A stretch of DNA of 64,000 nucleotides from an uncultured Bacteroides sp. Its GTDB lineage: Bacteria > Bacteroidota > Bacteroidia > Bacteroidales > Bacteroidaceae. Where the stretch lies: assembly GCA_945833835.1 (NCBI GenBank), contig CAMAFR010000002.1, forward strand, positions 26,597 to 90,596. The letters are read 5' to 3'. Within the stretch, counting starts at the first letter, position 1. Each line of letters begins with the position of its first letter. The notes below the pieces were generated by a model. The model saw only the letters and a list, made by a program, of their open reading frames with translations, did no database searches and was not told the origin of the DNA. Shown piece by piece: positions 9,324-18,268 of this stretch. The translations under genes and the position numbers were made by a program.

Positions 9324-10157
9324 TTAAAATTTTAATATCAGAAAACTATTGATATATCCCAACCCACTCCATAAAAGCAGTACAGGGATGATTTCAAGGG
9401 CACAAAAGTAGAAAATTAAATGAAGAAAGCCATAAAAATGGTTGGAAAAGTTTGTAGAGCATTTGTAAAATAACACTATTTTAGAAAATGCCAGGACACC
9501 GGTGCAGCAGTATTCCGTGACCAGTGGTGCGGGATTGTAGTAGATGCTCAGCATTACCAAGGGGAAGAGCAGGAAGCTCATGCTGCCGGTCATGTCAAAA
9601 TAAGTTTGTATCCATAGACGCCGTTGTTCCTGATAGAAGAAAATCCAGTTGGTGAAGGTGTAGAAAAGTGATTTCAGGCAGATGAACATCACCGTCAGGC
9701 CGGCGTACAATCCCAACAGCCACGAGTGTGGAACACGGTGGATGAGGAGCGGTTCGTGGAAGGAGAAATAGTCGAACAGGCAGATGCCGCACAGCACACA
9801 GGTGATGAGGCTCATGGCAGCGGTATAACGGTTGTCAATGCCGGTACTTTCGTCGAACAGGCTGGTGCGTCTTCGGTTGCTGAAGAGCTGTATGGCGTGT
9901 TGCAGCAAGTGCTTGCGGCCTTGGCGCATGGTGACGGCCAGCAGGAAAAGACAGCCCAGTATCACGGCGGTGACCAGTGGATCCGAGGAGATGATGTAAG
10001 GCAGGGGTTCTCCCGGCATACCGGTGTCGGTCACAGGGCTGCCCGCTGTCAGGGTATGCAGCAGGTCGTCTTGTCGTTGCCGGTAGAGCCGGACAAGTTC
10101 GTCGAATCCGATAGGGCAGTCGTTCATGTTTGTTGAAAGTGGGGTTTGCAGTGGCAT
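9324..10157 (-). CDS. DUF4271-type integral membrane protein
   Basis: Polytopic inner-membrane protein with about six hydrophobic segments and no catalytic motif I can see. The order DUF4271-hemD-rnpA-yidD is a conserved Bacteroidetes neighbourhood, which supports the family call. The start is uncertain: a GTG at 10232, ATG at 10157 (used here, about 277 aa) and ATG at 10127 are all in frame. It follows metK by at most 92 bases on the same strand and may be cotranscribed with it. Function unknown. Confidence 0.7.
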   Translation of the reverse strand: MPLQTPLSTNMNDCPIGFDELVRLYRQRQDDLLHTLTAGSPVTDTGMPGEPLPYIISSDPLVTAVILGCLFLLAVTMRQGRKHLLQHAIQLFSNRRRTSLFDESTGIDNRYTAAMSLITCVLCGICLFDYFSFHEPLLIHRVPHSWLLGLYAGLTVMFICLKSLFYTFTNWIFFYQEQRRLWIQTYFDMTGSMSFLLFPLVMLSIYYNPAPLVTEYCCTGVLAFSKIVLFYKCSTNFSNHFYGFLHLIFYFCALEIIPVLLLWSGLGYINSFLILKF

Positions 10158-10249
10158 GGGCAGAAGGGGGGAGACGTGGGAAGTGTCAGAACGGCAGGTG
10201 GCAGGGCCGCTGCTCCTGATCCGTTCCGACACCTTGATGTATCGGCTGT

Positions 10250-11539
10250 TTAGAAGAAGGCGGCCTTCACTTTGTCTACGTAGTCCAGCTTCTCCCAGGT
10301 GAAGAGTTCCACTTCGATGGTCTTGTCGCCTTCGTACAGTGATTCGAAGTGTTTGGTCACGGTTTTCGGCTCGCGGCCCATGTGGCCGTAGGCAGCCGTT
10401 TCGCTATAAATGGGGTTACGCAGTTTCAGGCGTTCCTCAATGGCGCGTGGACGCATATCGAACAGCTCTTCCACCTTCTTGGCGATTTCGCCGTCGCTCA
10501 GGGCCACATGGCTCCGTCCGTAGGTGTTGACGAAGATGTTGATGGGGCGGGCCACACCGATGGCATAAGACACCTGTACCAGGATTTCGTCGGCCACACC
10601 GGCTGCCACGAGATTCTTGGCGATATGGCGTGCGGCGTATGCGGCGCTGCGGTCCACTTTGCTGGGGTCTTTTCCCGAGAAGGCACCGCCTCCGTGTGCG
10701 CCGGCACCTCCGTAGGTGTCTACAATAATCTTGCGTCCCGTCAGTCCGGTATCTCCGTGCGGGCCACCGATGACAAACTTGCCGGTAGGATTTACAAAAT
10801 ACTTGATTTTGTCATTGAAGAGTCTCAGCACGTCTGGGTTGTGGATTTCGGCAATCACGCGGGGCATCAGGATGTTGATGACATCTTGCCGTATCTGTGC
10901 CAGCATTTCCTCGTCGGCTTTCAGTTGTGCCTCTTTCGTCGGGGCTGTCGGTTGGATGAACTCGTCGTGCTGGGTAGACACCACAATGGTGTCAATGCGT
11001 ACCGGGCGGCGGTTGTCGTCGTATTCAATGGTGACCTGGCTCTTCGAGTCCGGACGCAGGTAGGTCATCACTTTGCCTTCCCGTCGGATGTCTGCCAACA
11101 CCATCAGCAGTTTGTGGGCCAGGTCAAGTGACAGCGGCATGTAGTTTTCGGTTTCATTGGTGGCATATCCGAACATCATTCCTTGGTCGCCGGCTCCCTG
11201 GTTCATCGGGTCTTCGCGTTCCACACCTCGATTGATGTCTGGGCTTTGTTCATGGATGGCCGAGAAAACGCCGCAGGAATTGCCTTCAAACATGTATTCG
11301 CTTTTGGTGTAGCCGATATGGTTGATGACTTCGCGGGCTACCCGTTGCAGGTCAATGTAGGCCCGGGTTTTCACTTCGCCGGCCAGTACCACCTGTCCGG
11401 TTGTCACCAGCGTTTCGCAAGCTACTTTCGAAGTCGGGTCATAGGCCAGCAGCTTGTCGAGCACGGCGTCTGAAATCTGGTCTGCCACTTTGTCGGGGTG
11501 TCCTTCTGACACCGATTCGGATGTGAATAAGTATCCCAT
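10250..11539 (-). CDS. metK: S-adenosylmethionine synthetase
   Basis: Makes S-adenosylmethionine from methionine and ATP; cytoplasmic, 429 aa, all three methionine adenosyltransferase domains present. Motifs are [17 protein letters not shown] near the N-terminus, the phosphate-binding [14 protein letters not shown] and [19 protein letters not shown]. The ATG is at 11537-11539. A leader of about 160 bases precedes it (see the leader entry), suggesting control at the RNA level. Confidence 0.97.
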   Translation of the reverse strand: MGYLFTSESVSEGHPDKVADQISDAVLDKLLAYDPTSKVACETLVTTGQVVLAGEVKTRAYIDLQRVAREVINHIGYTKSEYMFEGNSCGVFSAIHEQSPDINRGVEREDPMNQGAGDQGMMFGYATNETENYMPLSLDLAHKLLMVLADIRREGKVMTYLRPDSKSQVTIEYDDNRRPVRIDTIVVSTQHDEFIQPTAPTKEAQLKADEEMLAQIRQDVINILMPRVIAEIHNPDVLRLFNDKIKYFVNPTGKFVIGGPHGDTGLTGRKIIVDTYGGAGAHGGGAFSGKDPSKVDRSAAYAARHIAKNLVAAGVADEILVQVSYAIGVARPINIFVNTYGRSHVALSDGEIAKKVEELFDMRPRAIEERLKLRNPIYSETAAYGHMGREPKTVTKHFESLYEGDKTIEVELFTWEKLDYVDKVKAAFF

Positions 11540-11638
11540 GTTGTTTCCTTTTTAAGATAATTGTTGAACGATTGTGTTATCCGTGTACGGACAAGAGTAG
11601 GGATGTCTTTTCTCTCCTGTACGAAGGAGGGACGGAGT

Positions 11639-11675
11639 GTGTTTTAGCATTTTTTCCCGTGGTTGCAAGCTACTC
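11639..11675 (-). promoter_or_regulatory. Structured metK leader, possible SAM-sensing element
   Basis: On the minus strand the leader contains GAGTAGC, then TTGCAACC, then an A-rich spacer, then GCTAAAACAC followed by ACTC. GAGTAGC can pair with GCT and ACTC around the unpaired A-rich segment. GCAACC followed by TGCTAA recalls the core of SAM-I-type riboswitches. The stretch between the predicted start site and this motif is too short for the usual P1/P2 helices, so this could be a reduced variant or chance. Low confidence. Confidence 0.25.
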
Positions 11676-11703
11676 AAATCTTTCCACTTGTTTTTTTCGG
11701 CCG

Positions 11704-11711
11704 CAAAGGTA
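11704..11711 (-). promoter_or_regulatory. Promoter -7 box of metK
   Basis: Complement reads TACCTTTG, followed by C, a strong Bacteroidetes -7 element. It implies a metK leader of about 160 bases. No clear upstream TTG element at the expected spacing. Confidence 0.55.
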
Positions 11712-11801
11712 CGCATTTTTATTGAGATTCGGTATAAGTTTCGCTGTCTTTTTATTCCGGGCTTGTCGTCAGAGAGAGAAAAAGAAGGGGAGGGATAAGA
11801 A

Positions 11802-11847
11802 AAGAGGATGCGTCTGCACGTCAATCGTGCTGTTGACACATCCTCTT
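11802..11847 (-). terminator. Terminator behind tRNA-Ser
   Basis: AAGAGGATG (11802-11810) pairs with CATCCTCTT (11839-11847), with additional pairing inside. It begins right at the encoded CCA end of the tRNA; the minus-strand tail is U-rich but interrupted. Confidence 0.6.
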
Positions 11848-11849
11848 GG

Positions 11850-11937
11850 CGGAAAGACAGGGATTCAAACCCTGGGAACGGACAAGCCGTTCACCGGATT
11901 TCGAGTCCGGCCCATTCGATCACTCTGGCACCTTTCC
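11850..11937 (-). tRNA. tRNA-Ser(CGA)
   Basis: 88-nt tRNA read on the minus strand. Acceptor stem GGAAAGG pairs with TCTTTCC (one G-U), the anticodon stem-loop is CCGGA-CTCGAAA-TCCGG with anticodon CGA, there is a long serine-type variable arm (GAACGG/CCGTTC) and the T-arm is CAGGG-TTTGAAT-CCCTG. Discriminator G; CCA is encoded at 11847-11849. A TATTTTTG box lies 14 bases upstream. Confidence 0.95.
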
Positions 11938-11951
11938 TTAGAATTACGGGG

Positions 11952-11959
11952 CAAAAATA
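11952..11959 (-). promoter_or_regulatory. Promoter -7 box of tRNA-Ser
   Basis: Complement reads TATTTTTG, followed by C, 14 bases before the tRNA 5' end. No clear -33 element. Confidence 0.5.
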
Positions 11960-12044
11960 AGGAGTTTTTCGATTCGTTGTACTGTTTGGGAAGGATTTTT
12001 TTCGTCAGCCCATTGTTTTCGGCATCTTGCCGGTTGTCCGCAGG

Positions 12045-14672
12045 TCATCCTCCCTTGATGATGCGCTTGATGTCGTTCAGTTTGTTCAAGGCCTCCAGTG
12101 GGGTGAGGTTGTTCACATCCAGGTGCAGGATTTCATCTCTGATTTGGCACAGCACAGGGTCGTCCAGTTGGAAGAAACTGAGTTGTATGCCTTCTTGGGA
12201 GGCCGATGACGCTTTGGAGGCCGGTGTGGCGGCGGCGGTACCTGTCTGCCGGTTTTCATGTTCCAGCTGGTGCAGTATCTGCTCGGCACGCCGCACGATG
12301 GTCGGAGGCATACCGGCCATTTTGGCCACGTGGATACCGAAGGAATGCTCGCTGCCGCCTGGTTCCAGTTTGCGCAGGAAGATGACTTTGTTGTCGACCT
12401 CCTTGACCGACACGTTGTAGTTCCGGATGCGTTTGAACTGGCCGGCCATGTCGTTCAGTTCATGGTAGTGGGTGGCGAACAAAGTCCGGGCACGGGCGCG
12501 CCGGTGTTCGTGGATATGCTCTACGATGGCCCATGCGATGGAGATGCCGTCGTAGGTGGAGGTGCCCCGGCCCAGTTCATCGAACAGCACCAGGCTGCGG
12601 GGCGAGAGGTTGTTCAGGATATTGGCCGCCTCGTTCATCTCTACCATGAAGGTCGACTCGCCTGCCGAGATGTTGTCGCTGGCCCCTACACGGGTGAAAA
12701 TCTTGTCGACCAATCCTATATGGGCACTTTCGGCAGGGACAAAGCACCCTATTTGTGCCAGCAGGGTGATGAGGGCGGTCTGTCGGAGCAGGGCCGATTT
12801 ACCGGCCATGTTGGGGCCGGTGATGATGATGATTTGCTGGCTGTCGGTGTCCAGGCGTACATCATTGGCAATGTACTGTTCTCCCGGCGGCAGTTGCTTT
12901 TCGATGACGGGATGGCGGCCTTGGCGGATGTCGAGCACATCATCCTCCGCAATGACCGGACGGATGTAGCGGTTGGTCCTGGCCACGTCGGCAAAGGCCA
13001 GCAGGCAGTCCAGTTGTGCCAGCTGGTGGGCGTTGATTTGGATGGAAGGGATGAACTCGCCCAGCGCCAGCACCAGGTCATTGTACAGCCGGGTTTCGAG
13101 GCTGAGGATTTTTTCTTCGGCTCCCAGAATCTTTTCCTCGTAGCTTTTCAGTTCTTGGGTGATGTAGCGTTCGGCATTGACCAGTGTCTGTTTGCGAATC
13201 CAGTCGGCGGGCACTTTATCCTTGTGGGTGTTGCGCACCTCGATGTAGTAGCCGAACACATTGTTGTAGGCAATCTTCAGGCTGGGGATACCGGTCTTTT
13301 CTATTTCCCGTTGCTGGAGCTGGAGCAGGTAATCCTTGCCCGAATGGGAGATGCGGCGCAGTTCGTCCAGTTCCTCGTTGTAGCCGTCGGCAATGACACC
13401 TCCTTTGTTGATGAGCAGGGGAGGGTCGGCTGCAATTTCGCGGGCGATGCGGTCGCGGATGGACAGGCAGAGGTTGAGCTGTTCGCCAATGTGGCGCAGC
13501 CGGTCATTGTCGGCATTCAGACAGGCGTTCTTCATGGGCTCGATGGCTTGCAGGGCGATGCGCAGTTGGACAATCTCCCGGGGCGAGATGCGTCCTACCG
13601 CCGCTTTCGACACGATACGTTCGAGGTCGCCTACCAGCTGCATCTTCTCTTCGATGAAGTCCTTGAATTCCGGTTGGCGGAAGAAGAACTCTACTACGTC
13701 CAGGCGTTCATTGATAGGCTTTTCGTCTTTCAGCGGAAAGACGACCCATCGTTTCAGCAGGCGTGCGCCCATCGGGCTGACGGTGTGGTCAATGACATCG
13801 AGCAGGCTGGTCCCTTCCTCACTCATGCAGCCCGTCAGTTCCAGGCTGCGCACGGTGAATTTGTCCAGTCTCACGAAGCGGTCTTCCTCAATGCGGGCCA
13901 GCGAGGTGATGTGCCCTATCTGGTAGTGTTGTGTCAGGTCCAGGTAGTGCAGGATGGCTCCGGCGGCAATGATGCCGTTCTTGAGGTGTTCCACGCCGAA
14001 ACCTTTCAGATTCTTGGTCTCGAAGTGTTTCAGCAGCTTCTCGCGGGCCGATGTCTCGGTAAACATCCAGTCATCGAGCTGGAACGTGAAATACTTGTTG
14101 CCGAATCCGTCTTCGAAAAGATCTTTCTTGCCCCGTTCGAACAGGATTTCTTTCGGCCCGAAGTTGCCCAGCAGCTTGTCGATATAGTCCGTGGTCCCTT
14201 CGGCTGTCAGAAATTCGCCGGTAGAGATATCGAGAAAGGCGATGCCGCAGGCGTTTTTGCCGAAATGGACAGCGGCCAGGAAGTTGTTCTCCTTGTAGGA
14301 AAGCACGTTGTCGCCTATGGCGACTCCGGGCGTTACCAGTTCGGTAATGCCGCGCTTCACCAGTTTGCGGGTGGTCTTCGGGTCTTCCAGCTGGTCGCAG
14401 ATGGCTACGCGCCGTCCGGCCCGGATGAGTTTGGCCAGGTAAGTGTCGAGCGCATGGTAAGGGAATCCGGCCATTTCCACTTTCTTGCCCTGTCCGTTGG
14501 CACGTTTGGTCAGGGTGATGCCCAGCAGTTCGGCTGCCGCCACGGCGTCTTCCGAATAGGTTTCGTAGAAGTCGCCGCACCGGAACAGCAGGATGGCGTC
14601 CGGATGTTTGGCTTTCAGCTCGAAATATTGTTTCATCATGGGGGTCAGTACCACCTCTTCGTCCTTTGCCAC
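12045..14672 (-). CDS. mutS: DNA mismatch repair protein MutS
   Basis: Mismatch-recognition ATPase, 875 aa, the usual length. The N-terminal mismatch-binding domain holds the CGDFYETY motif, equivalent to the GDFYE motif whose Phe and Glu contact the mismatch. It is followed by connector, lever and clamp domains and a C-terminal ABC ATPase with Walker A GPNMAGKS (about residues 612-620), STFMVEM, Walker [12 protein letters not shown] and the ATHYHEL switch. The start is a GTG (complement of 14670-14672) giving [16 protein letters not shown]; an ATG a few codons later would remove the conserved LTPMM. A promoter box lies 50 bases upstream. Confidence 0.96.
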   Translation of the reverse strand: MAKDEEVVLTPMMKQYFELKAKHPDAILLFRCGDFYETYSEDAVAAAELLGITLTKRANGQGKKVEMAGFPYHALDTYLAKLIRAGRRVAICDQLEDPKTTRKLVKRGITELVTPGVAIGDNVLSYKENNFLAAVHFGKNACGIAFLDISTGEFLTAEGTTDYIDKLLGNFGPKEILFERGKKDLFEDGFGNKYFTFQLDDWMFTETSAREKLLKHFETKNLKGFGVEHLKNGIIAAGAILHYLDLTQHYQIGHITSLARIEEDRFVRLDKFTVRSLELTGCMSEEGTSLLDVIDHTVSPMGARLLKRWVVFPLKDEKPINERLDVVEFFFRQPEFKDFIEEKMQLVGDLERIVSKAAVGRISPREIVQLRIALQAIEPMKNACLNADNDRLRHIGEQLNLCLSIRDRIAREIAADPPLLINKGGVIADGYNEELDELRRISHSGKDYLLQLQQREIEKTGIPSLKIAYNNVFGYYIEVRNTHKDKVPADWIRKQTLVNAERYITQELKSYEEKILGAEEKILSLETRLYNDLVLALGEFIPSIQINAHQLAQLDCLLAFADVARTNRYIRPVIAEDDVLDIRQGRHPVIEKQLPPGEQYIANDVRLDTDSQQIIIITGPNMAGKSALLRQTALITLLAQIGCFVPAESAHIGLVDKIFTRVGASDNISAGESTFMVEMNEAANILNNLSPRSLVLFDELGRGTSTYDGISIAWAIVEHIHEHRRARARTLFATHYHELNDMAGQFKRIRNYNVSVKEVDNKVIFLRKLEPGGSEHSFGIHVAKMAGMPPTIVRRAEQILHQLEHENRQTGTAAATPASKASSASQEGIQLSFFQLDDPVLCQIRDEILHLDVNNLTPLEALNKLNDIKRIIKGG

Positions 14673-14722
14673 TGTTTGTTTTCCTTTCTTTTTAGAGATT
14701 GTTCTTGGAGCGTTTTTCTGGG

Positions 14723-14730
14723 CAAAGGTA
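14723..14730 (-). promoter_or_regulatory. Promoter -7 box of mutS
   Basis: Complement reads TACCTTTG, followed by C, identical to the metK box. No clear -33 element. Confidence 0.5.
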
Positions 14731-14838
14731 CGGCTTTTTTGCTTTTCCGGCAGGGACGTTTTTCACTTTTTAGTTTTTTTGCGCTTTTCGAATGGAAAAT
14801 CATCAAAATTACTTGGGATCCTCATTGCTCAGGAAGAA

Positions 14839-15600
14839 TCAGAATGAAAATACCTGTGCTCCAATCTGTAAAAAAGCCCTGTCACTTTGTGGATTCCATA
14901 AGGCACAAGCATATATAGGCAACTTCCATTTGCCGATGTTTACCCTGCGTGTGACCTTCAGCATCATGTGTACGATGCCTGCCTTATCACCGTAGAAATG
15001 CGAGGAATCACCCGAACGGTTCAAGGCGAATGCACCCCCGATGCCTGCATCTATCTGCCAACACTCGTTTTGGTAGACAGCATATTCGGCATAGCAGAAG
15101 GTGGAGTATTTGTTGGCCGTATTCTCCGTATTGCGGTCGCGGCCAAATAGAACGGTGCTCCAACTCAGTAGCAAGGGAAACTTTTTGCCGAAGTGATAGC
15201 TGGCTGTGGCATCCAGAAAGCGTCCTGTTTCGTGTGCCTGATAGTTGAAGAATTCACGGTTATTGTAGGTGGCACCGGGTGAAAAGTTGTAGGTGTCCCA
15301 AAAACTGAGGGAAAAGCCACGATAGCATAAGGAAAGATGGTTGTTGAACTCCTTGTAAGTACCGGTAGCATTGGTACCTCCCCACAAGCCAATGTTGACC
15401 ATCCCGTCCAGCAAACTATAGTTGACATCGGCTGTCAGCACTACTCCGTCTGCCACTTCAATGCCTCGCCACAGGTGGTTACTCTTCACATCGGCATTGA
15501 AGTGAAGTTGTGCCTGCATGGGGCAGACACAACCAAGGAGTAAAAACAAACAGATATTTCGTATCGGAGCAACCATTTGTAGTAAGATGGTTTGGTACAT
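14839..15600 (-). CDS. Predicted outer-membrane beta-barrel protein of the polyol-type cassette
   Basis: 253 aa. It has an N-terminal signal-like segment (NICLFLLLGCVCPMQAQ), then alternating strands rich in aromatic residues (for example NHLWRGIEVADG, LSLCYRGFSLSFWDTY and YSTFCYAEYAVY) and a C-terminal phenylalanine, as in outer-membrane barrels. It begins three bases after the dehydrogenase stop and is the last gene of a three-gene run with the symporter and dehydrogenase. A role as a small outer-membrane porin for the same substrate is an inference from position. The start could be the ATG at 15600 or the one eight codons later. I do not recognise a named family. Confidence 0.6.
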   Translation of the reverse strand: MYQTILLQMVAPIRNICLFLLLGCVCPMQAQLHFNADVKSNHLWRGIEVADGVVLTADVNYSLLDGMVNIGLWGGTNATGTYKEFNNHLSLCYRGFSLSFWDTYNFSPGATYNNREFFNYQAHETGRFLDATASYHFGKKFPLLLSWSTVLFGRDRNTENTANKYSTFCYAEYAVYQNECWQIDAGIGGAFALNRSGDSSHFYGDKAGIVHMMLKVTRRVNIGKWKLPIYACALWNPQSDRAFLQIGAQVFSF

Positions 15601-15603
15601 GGA

Positions 15604-16650
15604 TTATGAGATTTTGACTATGGATTTCACTATGTTCGCTTTGTCGCGCACACTGCTGTCCATCGCATTCTGCATATCGTTGAAGTCGAACACATTCGTT
15701 ACAATGCCTTTCAGATTGACCTTGCCCGATGCCACTGCTTCAATTGCCATTGGATAGATGTGCCGATAGCGGAAAACGGTTTTGAAGGTAAGCTCTTTGT
15801 CGAGCGCGAGGCTCATAGGAAGCGTCATTTCTCCACTCTTGGAATAACCTACGAGCACAATGTTGCTGCCCTTTTTGGCAATATGGATAGCTTGTCGGGT
15901 GGTGATTTCCATACCCGCTGTTTCGATGACAAGGTCTGCTCCCTTGCCTTCGGTCAGACGTGCCACGGCTTGCTGCACATCTTCTTCTTTGGAGTTGATG
16001 ATGCCTGTGGCACCCAGTTCCAATGCTTTGTCCAATCGCTTCTGCATAATATCCACCACATAGACGTTGGAGACCCCTTCGGCTTTCAATGCCATCATGG
16101 AGACCAGTCCGATGCAACCCGCACCGAATACCACGGCAGTCTGTCCGGCATGTGCGCCTCCTTGGTTGGCAGCGTGGAAGCCAACGGCCAGCGGTTCTAT
16201 CAATGCCCCCTCCATCGTATCTACGTTGTCGGGAAGTTTGAAGCAGAGGTCTGCCTCGTGCGCTACATATTCTTGAAATACACCGTCAACAGGCGGAGTG
16301 GCAAAGAACACCACATCCGGACAGAGGTTATATTTCCCTTCGCGGCAATGTTCGCAATGTCCGCAGGTCTTTCCCGGCTCCAATGCCACACGGTCACCCA
16401 CCTTCAGGTGTTTTACGTTCTTGCCTGTTTCGATTACCGTACCACCCGGCTCATGTCCCAATACAAAGGGAGGCTCCACGATGTAATTTCCGATGCGTCC
16501 TGTTTCATAATAGTGCATATCCGACCCGCATATCCCTACATATTCCAGTTTCACCAATACTTCGTTGTCTGCCGGTTGGGGGATGGCACGTTCTACATAA
16601 CCCATTTGTCCGATGCCGTTCATAACGGCTACTTTCATTGTTCCTTTCAT
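15604..16650 (-). CDS. Zinc-dependent polyol dehydrogenase (sorbitol/xylitol dehydrogenase-like)
   Basis: Medium-chain dehydrogenase/reductase, 348 aa, that would oxidise a sugar alcohol to a ketose with NAD. It shows the catalytic-zinc motif CGSDMHYYETG near residue 40, GHEPGGTV with the zinc histidine and glutamate, the structural-zinc loop CGHCEHCREGKYNLC and a Rossmann GAGCIGL; an acidic residue in VYVVDIMQ suggests NAD over NADP. The closest remembered relatives are L-iditol/xylitol dehydrogenases. It lies between a GPH-type symporter and an outer-membrane protein, opposite a LacI regulator, which fits catabolism of a sugar alcohol. The exact substrate is not determined. Confidence 0.85.
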   Translation of the reverse strand: MKGTMKVAVMNGIGQMGYVERAIPQPADNEVLVKLEYVGICGSDMHYYETGRIGNYIVEPPFVLGHEPGGTVIETGKNVKHLKVGDRVALEPGKTCGHCEHCREGKYNLCPDVVFFATPPVDGVFQEYVAHEADLCFKLPDNVDTMEGALIEPLAVGFHAANQGGAHAGQTAVVFGAGCIGLVSMMALKAEGVSNVYVVDIMQKRLDKALELGATGIINSKEEDVQQAVARLTEGKGADLVIETAGMEITTRQAIHIAKKGSNIVLVGYSKSGEMTLPMSLALDKELTFKTVFRYRHIYPMAIEAVASGKVNLKGIVTNVFDFNDMQNAMDSSVRDKANIVKSIVKIS

Positions 16651-16680
16651 AATGTGTATATTTTTATGTGTCCAACTTTT

Positions 16681-18066
16681 TTATTTGAATGAATGGTGTA
16701 ATTTTTTCATGGCCTTGTGGGCAATGACTTTTATAATACGATTGTATATTTTCTTGTTCAGCGGATAGAAGAGCAGGGCTGCGCCTGTCACTACCCAAAT
16801 CATTCCGGGAATGGTGCTGAAAGAGTGGCGCATGATGGAAACCACCTCTTCGTTTTGTGCCGCATTCGAGGCATATCCTGCTGCTCCCAAGACCAGGGCC
16901 AGGCAGGAAGTTCCCAGTGCCATACCCATTTTGTTGCCTAAGGAGATAAACGCATATTGAAAGCCATCGTTGCGGATTCCCGTGCGCCATTCGCCATACT
17001 CCACGCAGTCTGGTATGATAGCGTAGATGGCGGTATTGAAGCCGGAAAAAAAGAATTGTGACAATGCAGCGAAGAGGTAGAAAGGCACAGGCGAGGTGTT
17101 GGGACTAAAGAAATAGAGTGCCATCATGGTTGCGCCTGTGCCCAGTGCGAAGACCGATGCCGACCAGCCCTTGTTGGAAGTCCATTTGAATACTAACGGG
17201 AAACAGCCTGCTCCGATAATGGAGGGTACGATGATAGCCAGCGAGTAGAGGGAGAAGAGCGAAGCACTGCCTTCCACGTAGGTGAAATAGTAGAGCATAT
17301 CCGCATTTCTGCCGTAGAGAACGAAGCCGAACAGGACTTGGCCGAGCAGTGCCAGCAGGTAAGGTCTGTTTCTTACCACTGCCTTCAACTGTATTCTCAA
17401 AGGTATTTTCTGTCGGGTGGGAACCGTCACGGTTTCTTGAGTTTTGGCAAAGCAGAAAAGATGGCATGCGGTGAAAATGGCACCATAAAGAATGGCTATC
17501 CACAAATAGCCTTGCTTCATGTCGCCTTTGCCGAGCAGCTCAATCAGCGGAATCGTGATAATGTTGATGATGCCGATGGCAACCATTGCGCTGACAGAAC
17601 GGGAAGTGTTGAGTTGCGCCCGTTCATCCATGTTTTGCGTCATGGCTCCGCACAACGTACCATAGGGAATGTTGACACATGTGTATCCCAATACCAAGAT
17701 GCAGTAGGTCAATGCCATGTAGAGAATCTTACTCGTTTCGTTCCAATCGGGATGCGCCCAAAAAGTCAGCACCAGGACAAGAGCCGTCAGCGGTGCGCCC
17801 ATCAGCAACCACGGTCGGTAGCGCCCCCAACGTGTGTGGGTCTTGTCACTTAAACTTCCGATAATCGGGTCATTGATGGCATCCCAAAAGCGAGACAGCA
17901 GCATCAGCGAAGCTACGGCACTCATACTGATACCAAACACATCGGTATAGAATATCATCAGGAAATTCCCGACAAACATCCAACTGAAGTTGCAGCCTAC
18001 ATCGCCCATTCCATAGGCGAACTTACTGATGAAAGGTACTTTGAATGAATTAGAATCATTTTTCAT
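16681..18066 (-). CDS. MFS sugar:cation symporter of the GPH (MelB-like) type
   Basis: 461 aa with about twelve transmembrane segments. The N-terminus shows FAYGMGDVGCNFSW and the motif DAINDPIIGSLSDKTHTRWGRYRPW, characteristic of glycoside-pentoside-hexuronide:cation symporters. It imports a sugar or sugar derivative with Na+ or H+. It is the first gene of the minus-strand cassette, 30 bases before the dehydrogenase. A -7 box (complement of 18104-18111, TAATTTTG) lies 37 bases upstream. Confidence 0.88.
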   Translation of the reverse strand: MKNDSNSFKVPFISKFAYGMGDVGCNFSWMFVGNFLMIFYTDVFGISMSAVASLMLLSRFWDAINDPIIGSLSDKTHTRWGRYRPWLLMGAPLTALVLVLTFWAHPDWNETSKILYMALTYCILVLGYTCVNIPYGTLCGAMTQNMDERAQLNTSRSVSAMVAIGIINIITIPLIELLGKGDMKQGYLWIAILYGAIFTACHLFCFAKTQETVTVPTRQKIPLRIQLKAVVRNRPYLLALLGQVLFGFVLYGRNADMLYYFTYVEGSASLFSLYSLAIIVPSIIGAGCFPLVFKWTSNKGWSASVFALGTGATMMALYFFSPNTSPVPFYLFAALSQFFFSGFNTAIYAIIPDCVEYGEWRTGIRNDGFQYAFISLGNKMGMALGTSCLALVLGAAGYASNAAQNEEVVSIMRHSFSTIPGMIWVVTGAALLFYPLNKKIYNRIIKVIAHKAMKKLHHSFK

Positions 18067-18103
18067 GGCATTATTTTTTTTAAAGTCTTATGTTTTTCTG
18101 ACA

Positions 18104-18111
18104 CAAAATTA
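18104..18111 (-). promoter_or_regulatory. Promoter -7 box of the symporter operon
   Basis: Complement reads TAATTTTG. It faces away from the LacI-family gene, so control of both directions could be shared across the 200-base gap. Confidence 0.45.
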
Positions 18112-18158
18112 AGTTGATAAAGTATGCTAAAACATTGATTTGCAGAAAGAATTTTCCG

Positions 18159-18200
18159 CAACCGTTCCCACAACCGTTCCCGATTTCCGCAATCGTTCCC
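18159..18200. repeat. Three direct repeats between divergent symporter and LacI genes
   Basis: CAACCGTTCCC at 18159-18169 and 18171-18181 and CAATCGTTCCC at 18190-18200 (one difference). They lie just upstream of the regulator -7 box at 18223-18230, where a DNA-binding protein could act on either promoter. The units are not palindromic as classical LacI operators are, so the binding protein is uncertain. Confidence 0.55.
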
Positions 18201-18222
18201 GAAAACAATCAAGAAAATATTG

Positions 18223-18230
18223 TATCTTTG
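18223..18230 (+). promoter_or_regulatory. Promoter -7 box of the LacI-family regulator
   Basis: TATCTTTG, 38 bases before the regulator ATG. It lies inside a longer open frame that starts at 18140, which argues for the downstream start. Confidence 0.5.
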
Positions 18231-18268
18231 TACCTCTAACTTTATTCACTGTTAATCTTGAAAATGGA

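Noticed and set aside
12258..14918. Open frame of 886 codons antisense to mutS
   Set aside because: It lies wholly opposite a well-supported mutS gene; strong third-position G+C bias removes stops from the opposite strand. The translation has no recognisable motif.
18140..18268. Upstream extension of the LacI-family protein
   Set aside because: The extension covers the direct repeats and a promoter box, and the helix-turn-helix begins right after the ATG at 18269.
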